Below are positions 28,708 through 39,800 of a DNA stretch of 64,000 bases, piece after piece. The notes below the pieces were generated by a model. The model did no database searches, was not told the origin of the DNA, and saw only the letters and a list, made by a program, of their open reading frames with translations. This DNA is from Shewanella sp. Isolate13. GTDB taxonomy: Bacteria > Pseudomonadota > Gammaproteobacteria > Enterobacterales > Shewanellaceae. Every line of letters begins with the position of its first letter. Position 1 is the stretch's first letter. The stretch is from positions 124,001 to 188,000 of the forward strand of contig NZ_JAKEVD010000001.1 of the NCBI RefSeq assembly GCF_022398325.1, given 5' to 3'. Both the position numbers and the translations under genes were made by a program.

Positions 28708-30366
28708 ATGATGAGAGATAACTTCAGTTTAATAAATAACAATCGCGCTTGGGCTGAATTGTTTCTTTCCTCAACATTTATCAACCTACTCTCCCTTGCC
28801 CTCCCCTTTACTCTACTGCAGATATACGATCGCATTTTACCCAATCAAGGATATGGCACCGCAAGTGTGCTCGCCTCGGCCGTAGCAGTAGCCATTTTAT
28901 TAGAGCTGCTATTACGTTATGCCCGCAGTTGGGTCTTAGCGTCATCGGCCGCCAACTTCGAACTAAAAACGACCACTCGGGTAGTCAGTACGCTGATGCA
29001 ATCGGACTACCATCATGTAGAAGCACTTGGCACAGGTAAAGTTTCTAGTGGTTTAGCCAGCATTGCCGCAATGCGCGAGATATATTCGGGTCAAGCCTTA
29101 GTCGCACTGATGGACTTCCCTTTTGTACTGATATTTCTAAGCTTAGTTGCCTACATCGGTGGCCCACTGGTCTTTATACCGATTGCGGTTTGGGGATTAA
29201 TCGGCGGGCTGGTTTATTTTATCGGTAAAAAATTAACCCAAGCCACACAAGATCTTGCCATCACAGATAGTGAACGTTCACGAATGCTGATTTTGGTCTT
29301 ATCTGGACTCACCACAGCAAAAGCATTAGCCATGGAAAGCCGTTTGGCATCGAGCTACAGCGAAATCAATTACCGCCGTCTCGCTCAGCAACAACAAGTC
29401 GACTGGCTGTCGTCAAAGTTACAAGAGTTAATCCAAGGTGCTTCCCAAGGAACAACATTACTGATTGTGCTAATTGGCTGCCTAGAAGTGCTAAACGGTA
29501 CCTTAACCACGGGTGGGTTGGCTGCCTGCTCCATTTTAGCAGGCCGTGCTATTGCACCGCTAAGTGCCATCATCAGTTTACGCTCTCGCCTTGCTCAGGC
29601 AAAAACGGCCATGTCTCACGTTGAAACCCTAGTTCAGCTTCCTCAAGAATCATTTAAAGGCAGTAAGCAATACCAGCAAAAACTGCCCCTTGGCCCAATT
29701 AAGTTTGAGGCAGCCGCCAGTCAGCAGGTAGGAGCAAGAATTAATCACTTTAATCTTGAAATTCCCGCAGGCAGCCTAGTGACTGTAACCTCGGATCCGC
29801 TAACACACGCTAGCCTACTATTAAGTGTTGTAGGTGCATTTCATCATTTAGAACAAGGAACCATTTATATCGATGGCGTAGCCCAACACGAACACTGTGC
29901 CAATGAGTATCGCCAATCCGTCAATTATGTACCGCCTTGGCCACCGCTGTTTGCTGGAAGCTTATTAGAAAACATGACCATGTTCAGGCCCGAAAAAGAG
30001 GCGCAAGCAATGGAGATAGCCGAACGTCTGGGCCTAACAACGAGTATCGCTAAATTACCCGCAGGCTACCAAACAGAGGTAGGCGTGAGTGATAGTCAAA
30101 TGCTCAATAAGGGCGCAATAAAGCTCATCGCCATAGTGCGAGCCTTGGTGCAATCACCATCAATCTTATTGCTTGATGAACCCATGATCTCCTTAGATGC
30201 TGACTCTCAAGCCCGAGTTATCAGCCTCATTAAACAATATCGGGGACGCTGTACCATACTTTGCGCATCCCATTTTAATGCATTGGCACAAATCAGCGAT
30301 TTACGGGTCAATATTACAGCTAATGGCGAAGCTGAAGTGCTAGCCAATCAATCAGAGCAAGGATGA
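28708..30366 (+). CDS. Type I secretion ABC subunit with degenerate ATPase domain
   Basis: The 552-residue protein has an ABC exporter membrane domain (about residues 15-315, with the type I secretion landmark LPFTLLQIYDRILPNQ near residue 38) and a C-terminal nucleotide-binding domain. That domain looks inactive. The Walker A position reads TSDPLTHAS (361-369) with no Gly-Lys-Ser, the Q-loop reads YVPPWPPL, and the signature reads LNKGA (466-470) instead of LSGGQ. Walker B (ILLLDEP, Asp490 Glu491) and the switch histidine (ASH) remain. It lacks an N-terminal C39 domain. ATG 28708 is preferred (AAGGA 8 nt upstream). Its stop codon overlaps the next gene, so the two probably form a heterodimer. 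Confidence 0.88.
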   Translation: MMRDNFSLINNNRAWAELFLSSTFINLLSLALPFTLLQIYDRILPNQGYGTASVLASAVAVAILLELLLRYARSWVLASSAANFELKTTTRVVSTLMQSDYHHVEALGTGKVSSGLASIAAMREIYSGQALVALMDFPFVLIFLSLVAYIGGPLVFIPIAVWGLIGGLVYFIGKKLTQATQDLAITDSERSRMLILVLSGLTTAKALAMESRLASSYSEINYRRLAQQQQVDWLSSKLQELIQGASQGTTLLIVLIGCLEVLNGTLTTGGLAACSILAGRAIAPLSAIISLRSRLAQAKTAMSHVETLVQLPQESFKGSKQYQQKLPLGPIKFEAAASQQVGARINHFNLEIPAGSLVTVTSDPLTHASLLLSVVGAFHHLEQGTIYIDGVAQHEHCANEYRQSVNYVPPWPPLFAGSLLENMTMFRPEKEAQAMEIAERLGLTTSIAKLPAGYQTEVGVSDSQMLNKGAIKLIAIVRALVQSPSILLLDEPMISLDADSQARVISLIKQYRGRCTILCASHFNALAQISDLRVNITANGEAEVLANQSEQG

Positions 30367-32513
30367 GTACTATGACAAATGCAACCAATATTCATCCTGT
30401 TGCCAACACAGATATCAATAGTAATACACATAATCAGGCTGTAGGGAGCTCAGAATTAAGGCCGTTACTGATTGCACTCTTCCAGCAATTGGGGTTATTT
30501 GCCCAAGCCACCAACTTACAAACTGATGCCAATGATAACGACATTGATACCGCCCAATTGGCCAGTATATTAACAAAGCACCACATAGGTTTTTCGGTTG
30601 TTAAGCACCATAAGCAGGTGGTAGCGCAATCAATACATCCTTTTCTTGTCGTGCCTCAAGATTCTGACGCCTTTATTGTTCAACGGCGTGATGAAGCACT
30701 CGAGTCATTTGATAGAGTCAGTGGTCAATGGCGAGCCATTCAGTTTAAGGATATCCCGGCATCTAGCCATCTGTTTATCATTGAAAGTTTACCTAGTAGT
30801 AAACAAAATATCCGTGCATTTAGTGCACACTTAGCTAAACGAACTAAATGGTATCGTCCGGTATTTTGGCTCAGTCTACTATCAAGCATCACAGGGCTTG
30901 CCGTGCCTTTATTCACCATGGCGGTGTATGACAAAGTCATTGGGGGGCAAGCGCCTAATGTACTACCAAGCATTGCACTAGGCGCAGCATTAGCTTTAGC
31001 CGTGTTAATTGCAAGCCGATTAACCCGCGCTAATGTTCTGGCGAGTACCAGTAATCGTTTCGCCCGAGACCTGTCTAACTTAACCTTCCGCCGTCTACTC
31101 AGCATGCCGTTAATGGTGTTATCTCGAGTTGGGATCTCTAACCATATGGCCAGAATGCGTAATGCAGAAAAAGTCCGTACTTTGCTTTCAGGTCCTGGCG
31201 GCGCAGGTCTGGTTGATCTCCCCTTCACCCTTATTGCGTTTGTCACCATTGCTCTATTAAGTGGCTGGTTAGTTATCGTGCCGATGGTGATGTTATTACT
31301 GTTTTATTTGGTCATGAAGGCTGTTAATAAATATGCGCAATCGGCCTCTCCCACTATCAGCAGTGATTATCAAAATTCCATTAATGAACTGGCTAAGAAT
31401 CTGCTACAGCTGAAAAGCAGCGGTGAAACCGATGGCTGGAACACCAAATTTGCTCGCCAGTGTAAGGAGAACTGTCGTCAAAACTTTTTATATGCCAAAC
31501 GCAATGGTCTCAATGCCGCCATCGCCCACGCAATGAGCTTAATAACAGCACTTGTCACTGTTTTTACAGGAATATTCCTCGTCTTAAATCAAAGTATTAG
31601 TCCAGGCGCACTCATTGCCTGTGTCATGTTAATTTGGCGTATTACTGGGCCAGCCCAACTGGCGTTTTCATCCAGTCAAAAGCTCAACATGATGGACTCA
31701 GCCATTAAACAGTTTGACCGCTTTATGCAGGCTGGTACTGAACACAGTGAACTGAGACTCGATACGCCCAACACTCATGCTGCACCAGCAATTAGCTTTC
31801 AACATGTCACCTTAAGATATAGTGCCGATACTGAGCCTGCCTTGTCAGGCGTCTCTGCAGAAATCGAGCCTGGTGAGAATGTCGCTATTATTGGTCCTAA
31901 CGCCTGTGGTAAAACCTCCCTGCTATTAGCGGCAATGGGAGTAGTAGAAGCGCAAGCAGGCTATGTCACCGTTAACAGTAAAAACCTAAAACAATACGAT
32001 CCAGAAGCTTTTAGACAGTGGGCTGCATTTTGCCCAGCAGAGCCGGATCTCTTCCCCGGCAGCTTGGCTGAAAACTTAAGGATAGCAAAGCCCGATGCCA
32101 GCGATGATGAGCTCATTCAGGCCCTGCACGCTGCAGGAGGACACTCACTCTTTAATGCCCTCAATAATGACTTAAACATAAACCTATTTAATCGTGGACA
32201 TACGCTTCTATCTGCCGTTGAGGGCAGTTATATCAGCTTAGCTCGCGCCCTACTTAAGCAGTCGACCTTAGTGATTCTAGATGAGCCCATCGCCAATCGA
32301 AATCCTGCGGCTAAAGAGGCACTACTCAACACGTTTAGCGCATTAAAAGGCAAAGCAACAGTGCTATTTACCAGCCATGATCAAGAGCTTATCCAGCAAG
32401 CTGATAAGGTCATCATTCTTGATAAGGGTGCAGTAGTTTACGCAGGTCCTATTCCTGACCAATCACAAAATATGGCCGCCACAGACTCTGAGGAGAATAC
32501 CCAAAATGGATAA
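30363..32513 (+). CDS. Type I secretion ABC subunit with C39-like N-terminal domain
   Basis: The 716-residue protein has an N-terminal C39-peptidase-like domain (about 20-140) without the catalytic cysteine, so it is probably a substrate-docking CLD as in HlyB and LapB. The membrane domain spans about 155-445, with LAVPLFTMAVYDKVIG at its start. In the ATPase domain the Walker A (GPNACGKT, 511-518), Walker B (Asp640 Glu641) and switch His (TSHD) are intact, but the signature reads LSAVE (616-620) and the Q-loop reads FCPAEPDLF. It overlaps the preceding gene by 4 bp and the HlyD gene by 8 bp. With its partner it would have at most one competent ATP site. Confidence 0.9.
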   Translation: MSTMTNATNIHPVANTDINSNTHNQAVGSSELRPLLIALFQQLGLFAQATNLQTDANDNDIDTAQLASILTKHHIGFSVVKHHKQVVAQSIHPFLVVPQDSDAFIVQRRDEALESFDRVSGQWRAIQFKDIPASSHLFIIESLPSSKQNIRAFSAHLAKRTKWYRPVFWLSLLSSITGLAVPLFTMAVYDKVIGGQAPNVLPSIALGAALALAVLIASRLTRANVLASTSNRFARDLSNLTFRRLLSMPLMVLSRVGISNHMARMRNAEKVRTLLSGPGGAGLVDLPFTLIAFVTIALLSGWLVIVPMVMLLLFYLVMKAVNKYAQSASPTISSDYQNSINELAKNLLQLKSSGETDGWNTKFARQCKENCRQNFLYAKRNGLNAAIAHAMSLITALVTVFTGIFLVLNQSISPGALIACVMLIWRITGPAQLAFSSSQKLNMMDSAIKQFDRFMQAGTEHSELRLDTPNTHAAPAISFQHVTLRYSADTEPALSGVSAEIEPGENVAIIGPNACGKTSLLLAAMGVVEAQAGYVTVNSKNLKQYDPEAFRQWAAFCPAEPDLFPGSLAENLRIAKPDASDDELIQALHAAGGHSLFNALNNDLNINLFNRGHTLLSAVEGSYISLARALLKQSTLVILDEPIANRNPAAKEALLNTFSALKGKATVLFTSHDQELIQQADKVIILDKGAVVYAGPIPDQSQNMAATDSEENTQNG

Positions 32514-33831
32514 TCGTCAATTAGCAAATAGAGTCTATCCAGAACATGAGTTTACCGATGCTATTGAGGCACCAGCCGAACGCAAGTTGATTAAGCGCAT
32601 CATTTTCTTGATCACTGGCTCAGTACTCATCATGCTGCTGTGGTCCATCTTCACTCAAGTGGAAGAGGTCTCAAAATCTAAGGGCCAAGTCGTTCCTCTA
32701 GGACATAGACAAATTATTCAAAGTCGTACTGGAGGCACCATTGCCTCTGTAGAGGTTGAAGAGGGAGACGTAGTTAAAGAGGGAGATGTACTCGCAAGCT
32801 TTGTTGCTATCGATAGCCAATCAGCAGAAGAGGAGCTAGCCAGTAAGAGTGCTAATTTACAGCTAAAGATTGAGCGATACGATGCCTTTATCAATAGGCG
32901 TGATGCCGACTTTGGCGAGTTTATCACCGACTACCCGCAACTCGTTAAACTCCACACCGCATCTTTAAAGCGCATGAACCAAGAACGAGTGGCAGTTGAA
33001 CGACTTTCAGAAACTGAAATCGCCAAATCACAGGCGGAAATTAACGGTTTACAAGCTGAGATCCCACCGTTAAACGATCAAATAAACACAGCACAAAAAA
33101 CACTGAAAATGATGCTATCAGTTACCGAAGAACAGGCTGTATCAAAGCTGCGTATTTTAGAGTCACAACAAAAACTAGACGCTTATATCCGTGAGTTAAA
33201 AGTGATGGAAAGCAAACAAGAAGTATTGTCTAAGGATCTTTTGAACCTAGAGCAACAGCTAAAACAAAAACAGGCGACGTTACTTAAAGAAGTAGGAGAA
33301 AAACGCACCGAAGCCCAAGCGGAGCTATTGGGGATCACCGCAAGACTTAAGTCTTCAGGTTCTCTGGTATCAGCAAAGACTGTCACAGCGCCCGTTGACG
33401 GCATTATCCAATCAATTCCTTCAACCTCTTCAGGCAGTGTTATCCAACCAGGAGGCACTGTCGCAGTGATCGTGCCAATGACCAAAACAGGACTGATGGA
33501 AGCTAAGCTATCACCAAAAGATATTGGTTTTGTCCGTGTTGGTCAGCCTGTTCGCATAAAAATCGATGCCTTTGACTATAGCCGTTATGGGGCTTTAGAT
33601 GGTGTCGTCAAACGCATCTCTCCAAGTACCGATTCCGACGAAAAAGGTGGCGTGTTCTATAAGGTGCAAATAGCTATCGATAAGCCCTACTTTTCAGATA
33701 AGCCAGGACAATTTGACTTGATCCCGGGCATGACTGGCGAGGCCGATATTGTCACAGGCGAAAAGACCGTCTTTCAATACCTTTGGAAACCCGTATTCAC
33801 CAATGTAACCCAAGCTTTTGGCGAACGATAG
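32506..33831 (+). CDS. HlyD-family membrane fusion protein
   Basis: This 441-residue periplasmic adaptor links the ABC pair to an outer-membrane channel. A short cytoplasmic N-terminus is followed by one membrane helix (IIFLITGSVLIMLLWSIF, about 28-45). The first lipoyl half (GHRQIIQSRTGGTIASVEVE, then EGDVVKEGDVLASF) leads into a long coiled-coil hairpin (about 105-285), and the second lipoyl half (VTAPVDGIIQSIPSTSSGSV) and beta-barrel follow. The final region, GMTGEADIVTGEKTVFQYLW, is the conserved HlyD C-terminus. It overlaps the ABC gene by 8 bp and lies 11 bp before the giant gene. No TolC homologue is in the operon. Confidence 0.93.
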   Translation: MDNRQLANRVYPEHEFTDAIEAPAERKLIKRIIFLITGSVLIMLLWSIFTQVEEVSKSKGQVVPLGHRQIIQSRTGGTIASVEVEEGDVVKEGDVLASFVAIDSQSAEEELASKSANLQLKIERYDAFINRRDADFGEFITDYPQLVKLHTASLKRMNQERVAVERLSETEIAKSQAEINGLQAEIPPLNDQINTAQKTLKMMLSVTEEQAVSKLRILESQQKLDAYIRELKVMESKQEVLSKDLLNLEQQLKQKQATLLKEVGEKRTEAQAELLGITARLKSSGSLVSAKTVTAPVDGIIQSIPSTSSGSVIQPGGTVAVIVPMTKTGLMEAKLSPKDIGFVRVGQPVRIKIDAFDYSRYGALDGVVKRISPSTDSDEKGGVFYKVQIAIDKPYFSDKPGQFDLIPGMTGEADIVTGEKTVFQYLWKPVFTNVTQAFGER

Positions 33832-33842
33832 AGAGGCAAACC

Positions 33843-36800
33843 ATGAGTCATGACGAGAACAAACACAATTCCGCCTCTCCATCTAACCCTAAAAACGATG
33901 ATAAAAACGAGCAAAAAAAACGACAGCAACGCTCTACTGAAAAAGCAAAGCGACTAGATAAGGATGCCGAACGTCTAAAAGCAAAAGAGTTTAGAGACAG
34001 TGGCAAGACTGAGCAAATAGGCAATAAGGATCTGGTCGCCGATAAATCATGGTCGACACAAGACCTCGCAAACCAAGATAGCCAAAGTTATAAAGGCCTC
34101 GAAAGTGATGCTCTTGCCCCCACAAATCTGAGCGATGCCAATACCGACAAGCTGCAGGCTCCCAAAACAGAAAAGATTGCTCAATTAGATGAACAAGCCA
34201 CTGCTAACCAAATAGAAACTTTAGCCACTCAACAACCAGCTGAAAATCACACTGCAATCCATAAAGGCTCGTCTGAAACGACTGGCCTAGGCGCTGGAGT
34301 AAACTTCAATCATGCCCATCACCAAGATATCAGTTTAACCAATATCAAAAATGCACTGAGCTTTAGTGAAAATGAGCAGCATCAACCGCACTTTACTGTG
34401 GCAATGCAAGCTCAAGCACCTGTAAGCCAAAAGCCTGACCCCACAACGACCCACATTTCAGCTGGAAGGCCAAGCTCCCAAGGGGGGACTGAAACTGGCA
34501 CTGGCACTGGCACTGGCACTGGCACTGGCACTGGCACTGGCACTGGCACTGGCACTGGCACTGGCACTGGCACTGGCACTGGCACTGGCAAAAATGAAAA
34601 GCCATTAGCTATTGATAGTCAACAACAAAATCAACATCTTAAAGAAGATAGCGCTACGGATACTGCTCAGGGAACCTTAACCGCCCACGGTGAAAATAGT
34701 CAAAGCGTGACTTGGTCCACCAGCCAAGTACAAGGTCAATTTGGCGAACTACAGCTAAATGCCCAAACAGGCCAATGGCAATATCAGCTTAACAATGCAT
34801 TGAGCTCAACAGATTCGTTAAATGAAGGTGAACGCCACACCGAACAATTTGTGATAACAGCGACCGACAGCCAAGGTCATCAAGTAAATAGCGTTGTCGC
34901 CATAGAAGTCGAAGGCAGCAACGACCTGCCCAAGATTTCTGGCCTGCACCACGCAGCATTAAATGAGCGGGGCAGCGTTGACACTGCAACAGGGCAATTA
35001 CTTGCGACAGACCCAGATCTTGATGACACCCACACTTGGGCGATCACTCAAGGCCAAGGCCAATTTGGACAACTCGTTATCGACCCTGATAGCGGGCAAT
35101 GGCAATACCATTTGAATAACCAGTCCCCGAGCACCCAAGCCTTAAACCTAGGAGATAAAGCCACTGAGCAATTTATTGTTAGCCTAACTGACAGCTCAGG
35201 CCAAAGCGTTCAGCAAATCGTCACTATCGATATTACGGGCAGCAATCAAACTGCACAGATCCAAGGTGTTAATAGTGCTGCAGTCACTGAAGATAAAGCG
35301 CTAGACAACCAAGGTCATTTGCATGCCCAAGGCCAACTAACCATAACGGATCCTGATGCTGGCCAGGCTCAATTCCAATCTGGGGTATTGCAAGGCCAGT
35401 TTGGTACGCTGTCCATTAACGAGTTCGGCCACTGGACCTACACAGCCGATAACGCCCAAGCTACGATTCAGGGACTCAAAACTGGCGAGTCGCTCACTGA
35501 TACCCTGCTGGTGCACTCTGTTGACGGTACGGAGCAGAAAATCACAGTGACCATTAACGGCACTGATGATAAGGCTGCTATAGCAGGAACGAGTACTGCG
35601 ACTCTCACCGAAGATAAAGATTTGCACGGCGGTCAACTTCGCGTTGATGGCGCACTTAGCGTCACCGATGCAGATAATGGTCAAGCGCAGTTTCAAGCAG
35701 GCGTATTGCAAGGTCAGTTTGGTAGTTTGTCTATTAACAATCTCGGCCACTGGAGTTACACAGCGGATAACTCCCAAGCCGCCATTCAAGGGCTAAAAAC
35801 TGGTGAGACGCTCACTGACCCCCTGCTGGTGCACTCTGTCGATGGCACTGAGCAGAAAATCACTGTCACCATTAATGGTACTGACGATAAGGCACTGATT
35901 TCGGGCTCCAGTACTGCACGCCTTACCGAAGATAAAGATCTGCACAGCGGTCAACTTCGCGTTGATGGCGCGCTCAGTGTGACTGATGCTGATAACGGTC
36001 AAGCCCAGTTCAATGCAGAAAGTCTGCAAGGGCAATTTGGCACGCTATCCATCAATAACCTTGGCCACTGGACTTACACAGCCGATAACGCCCAAGCTGC
36101 GATTCAGGGACTCAAAACTGGTGAGCAGCTCACCGATACTTTGCTAGTGCACTCTGTCGATGGCACTGAGCAGAAAATCACTGTCACCATTAACGGTACT
36201 GACGATAAGGCTCTGATTTCGGGCACCAGTACTGCAAGTCTCGCCGAAGATAAAGATGTGCATAGCGGGCAACTTCGCGTTGATGGCGCACTCAGCGTCA
36301 CCGATGCAGATAATGGCCAAGCCCAGTTCAATGCTGAAAGCTTGCAAGGACAATTTGGTGCGCTATCAATCAATAACCTTGGCCACTGGACCTACACAGC
36401 CGATAACGCCCAAGCTACGATTCAGGGGTTAAAAACTGGCGAGTCGCTCACCGATACTTTGCTAGTGCACTCTGTCGATGGTACTGAGCTGAAAATCACT
36501 GTCACCATTAACGGTACTGACGATAAGGCTCTGATTTCGGGCACCAGTACTGCAAGTCTCGCCGAAGATAAAGATCTGCACGGCGGTCAACTTCGCGTTG
36601 ATGGCGCGCTCAGTGTGACTGATGCTGACAACGGCCAAGCCCAGTTCAATGCAGAAAATTTGCAAGGTCAATTCGGCACACTATCGATAAATAACCTCGG
36701 CCACTGGAGTTACACAGCTGATAATACACAAGCTGCGATTCAGGGGTTAAAAACTGGCGAGTCGCTCACCGATACTTTGCTAGTTCATTCAATCGATGGC

Positions 36801-39800
36801 ACCGAACAAAAGATCACTGTCACCATTAATGGTACTGACGATAAGGCTCTGATTTCGGGCACCAGTACTGCAAGCCTCACCGAAGATAAAGATGTGCATA
36901 GCGGTCAACTTCGCGTTGATGGCGCACTTAGCGTCACCGATGCAGATAATGGTCAAGCGCAGTTCAATGCTGAAAGCTTACAAGGGCAGTTTGGTACGCT
37001 CTCCATAAATAACCTCGGCCACTGGAGTTACACAGCGGACAACTCCCAAGCTGCGATTCAGGGGTTAAAAACTGGCGAGTCGCTCACTGATACTTTGCTA
37101 GTGCACTCTGTTGACGGTACTGAGCAGAAAATCACAGTGACCATTAACGGTACTGACGATAAGGCTCTGATTTCGGGCACCAGTACTGCAAGTCTCGCCG
37201 AAGATAAAGATGTGCATAGCGGTCAACTTCGCGTTGATGGCGCGCTCAGTGTGACTGATGCTGACAACGGCCAAGCCCAGTTCAATGTAGAAAATTTGCA
37301 AGGTCAATTCGGCACACTATCGATAAATAACCTCGGCCATTGGAGTTACACAGCGGACAACTCCCAAGCCGCCATTCAAGGGCTCAAAACCGGTGAGTCA
37401 CTCACCGAGACTTTATTGGTGCACTCTGTCGATGGCACTGAACAAAAAATCACAGTGACCATTAACGGCACTGATGATAAGGCTGCGATAGCAGGAACGA
37501 GTACTGCGACTCTCACCGAAGATAAAGATGTGCATAGCGGGCAACTTCGCGTTGATGGCGCACTCAGCGTCACCGATGCAGATAATGGCCAAGCCCAGTT
37601 CAATGCAGAAAGTCTGCAAGGGCAATTTGGCACGCTATCCATCAATAACCTCGGCCACTGGACTTACACAGCTGATAATACACAAGCTGCGATTCAAGGG
37701 CTTAAAACTGGCGAGTCACTTACCGACACCCTACTGGTGCACTCGGTAGATGGCACCGAGCAGAAGATCACTGTCACCATCAAGGGTACAGATGATAAGG
37801 CTGCTATAGCAGGAACGAGCACTGCGACTCTCACCGAAGATAAAGATGTCCACAGCGGTCAGCTGCGCGTCGATGGTGCACTCAGTGTGACCGATGCTGA
37901 CAACGGCCAAGCTCAGTTCACTTCTGAAAGCCTGCAAGGCCAATTCGGAACGCTATCTATTGATAACCTCGGCCATTGGATCTACACCGCCGACAATGGA
38001 CAAAGCGCGATCCAAGGGCTGAAAACCGGCGAGTCACTGACCGACACCCTGCTGGTGCACTCGGTAGATGGTACCGAGCAGAAGATCACTGTCACCATCA
38101 ACGGCACTGATGATAAAGCAGTAATTTCTGGCACTTCAACTGCCAGCCTTACCGAAGACAAAGATGTCCATAGCGGTCAACTGCGCGTCGATGGGGCGCT
38201 TAGCGTGACTGATGCTGACAACGGCCAAGCTCAGTTCACTGCCGAAACTCTACAAGGGCAATACGGTGAGCTGAGTATCAACAACTCTGGCTATTGGATC
38301 TACACAGCTGACAACTCGCAAACGGCAATTCAAGGGCTCAAAAGCGGCGAGTCACTCACCGACACCCTACTAGTGCACTCGGTGGATGGCACTGAGCAGA
38401 AGATCACTGTGACCATTAACGGTACAGACGATAGAGCGGTGATTACAGATGCTCAAACAGATATCAATTTACGCGGTGTTACCGAAGATCGAGGTTATAT
38501 CGATACCCATTACGATCTTCATTATGAAGGTAAGTTGAACATTCAAGACCCCGATAAAGGACAAAGCAGTTTTGACCCCAATATCGGCCCACAAACTTAT
38601 CAAGGTATTGGTTACGATACCAAGTTAGGCGGCCACGTATTATTGATGCGAGATGGCCATTACACCTACACCATAGATAATCGCAACATTCAAAACCTCG
38701 CAGCAGGAGAAACCCAAAAAGACTCAGCGGTTATCAGAACGGCTGACGGCACAACTCATACTATAGAGCTTACCGTTCATGGCACCAATGATAGGCCAAC
38801 CATTGCAGCGCAGTCACAATCTGTTGTTGAAGGCGGTACTTTGCTACATGGACAGATACTCGGCCAAGATATTGATCACGGCGCTACCTTGAGCTATTCA
38901 GCGCCACAGATAGATGGACTAACCTTAAATACCGATGGAAGCTACAGCTTTGACCCTAGCCATGTAAGTTATCAATCACTGGTCACAGGGGCAACAAAAA
39001 CGCTAACTATTCCTGTCACCGTGACTGATGAGCATAATGCCAGTGCAACTCAAAACCTGTCGATCACCATTACTGGGGTAAACAATTCCGCTTCAATAAC
39101 AGGTGTTAGTACTGGAGATGTCCATGAAGGCCACTCTTACACCGCAGCAAATGGCAGCATTTCTGGCGGCAGTGTTGGCGATAGATCCCCTGACTATATG
39201 CACGGGAACATAGGGAAATTATGGAACGATGAAACCCATACAGATGGTCACCTAACGATAGTCGACACAGATACGGGTGAAAGCCATGCCCAAACGGGAA
39301 TTTATTACGGCACTTATGGTCAGGTGATACTTCACGATAACGGGGATTGGAGCTACTACGCTTCCATTGGCCAAGATGCAACTGGTAGAACGATTGATCA
39401 TCTTGGGAAAGGAGAGTCATTAACCGATACAGTCACCTTAAAATCAGCAGATGGCACCACACACGATATTGTTATTACCATTCATGGCGATAATGACCGC
39501 CCATATTGCTCTTCAGAAGTGCAGCTTAACAGCGGAAAAGAAGACCTATCTCAAACCATCACAGCCACTGAACTATTAGCAAACACCGTCGACGTGGATG
39601 CCAACGATACAGGCAAACTTACCATTGCCAATATCAGCGTCGATCATGGTTCACTCCAAGATAACCAAGATGGTACCTACACGTTTACACCAGAAAAAGA
39701 CTACAACGGCCAAGTCCATTTCAGTTATGACGTAAAAGATGCCCATGGTGGCGTCACCCACACTGGCGCCACAAGTACACTAACAGCAGTTGCAGATAGC

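Noticed and set aside
34393..34605. Minus-strand open frame with a long Cys-Gln repeat
   Set aside because: It is the antisense reading of the (ACTGGC)16 tract inside the giant gene, with no ribosome-binding site.
35244..38429. Regular repeats that might be a CRISPR array
   Set aside because: The period is 318 bp, the repeats are coding throughout and there are no unique spacers.
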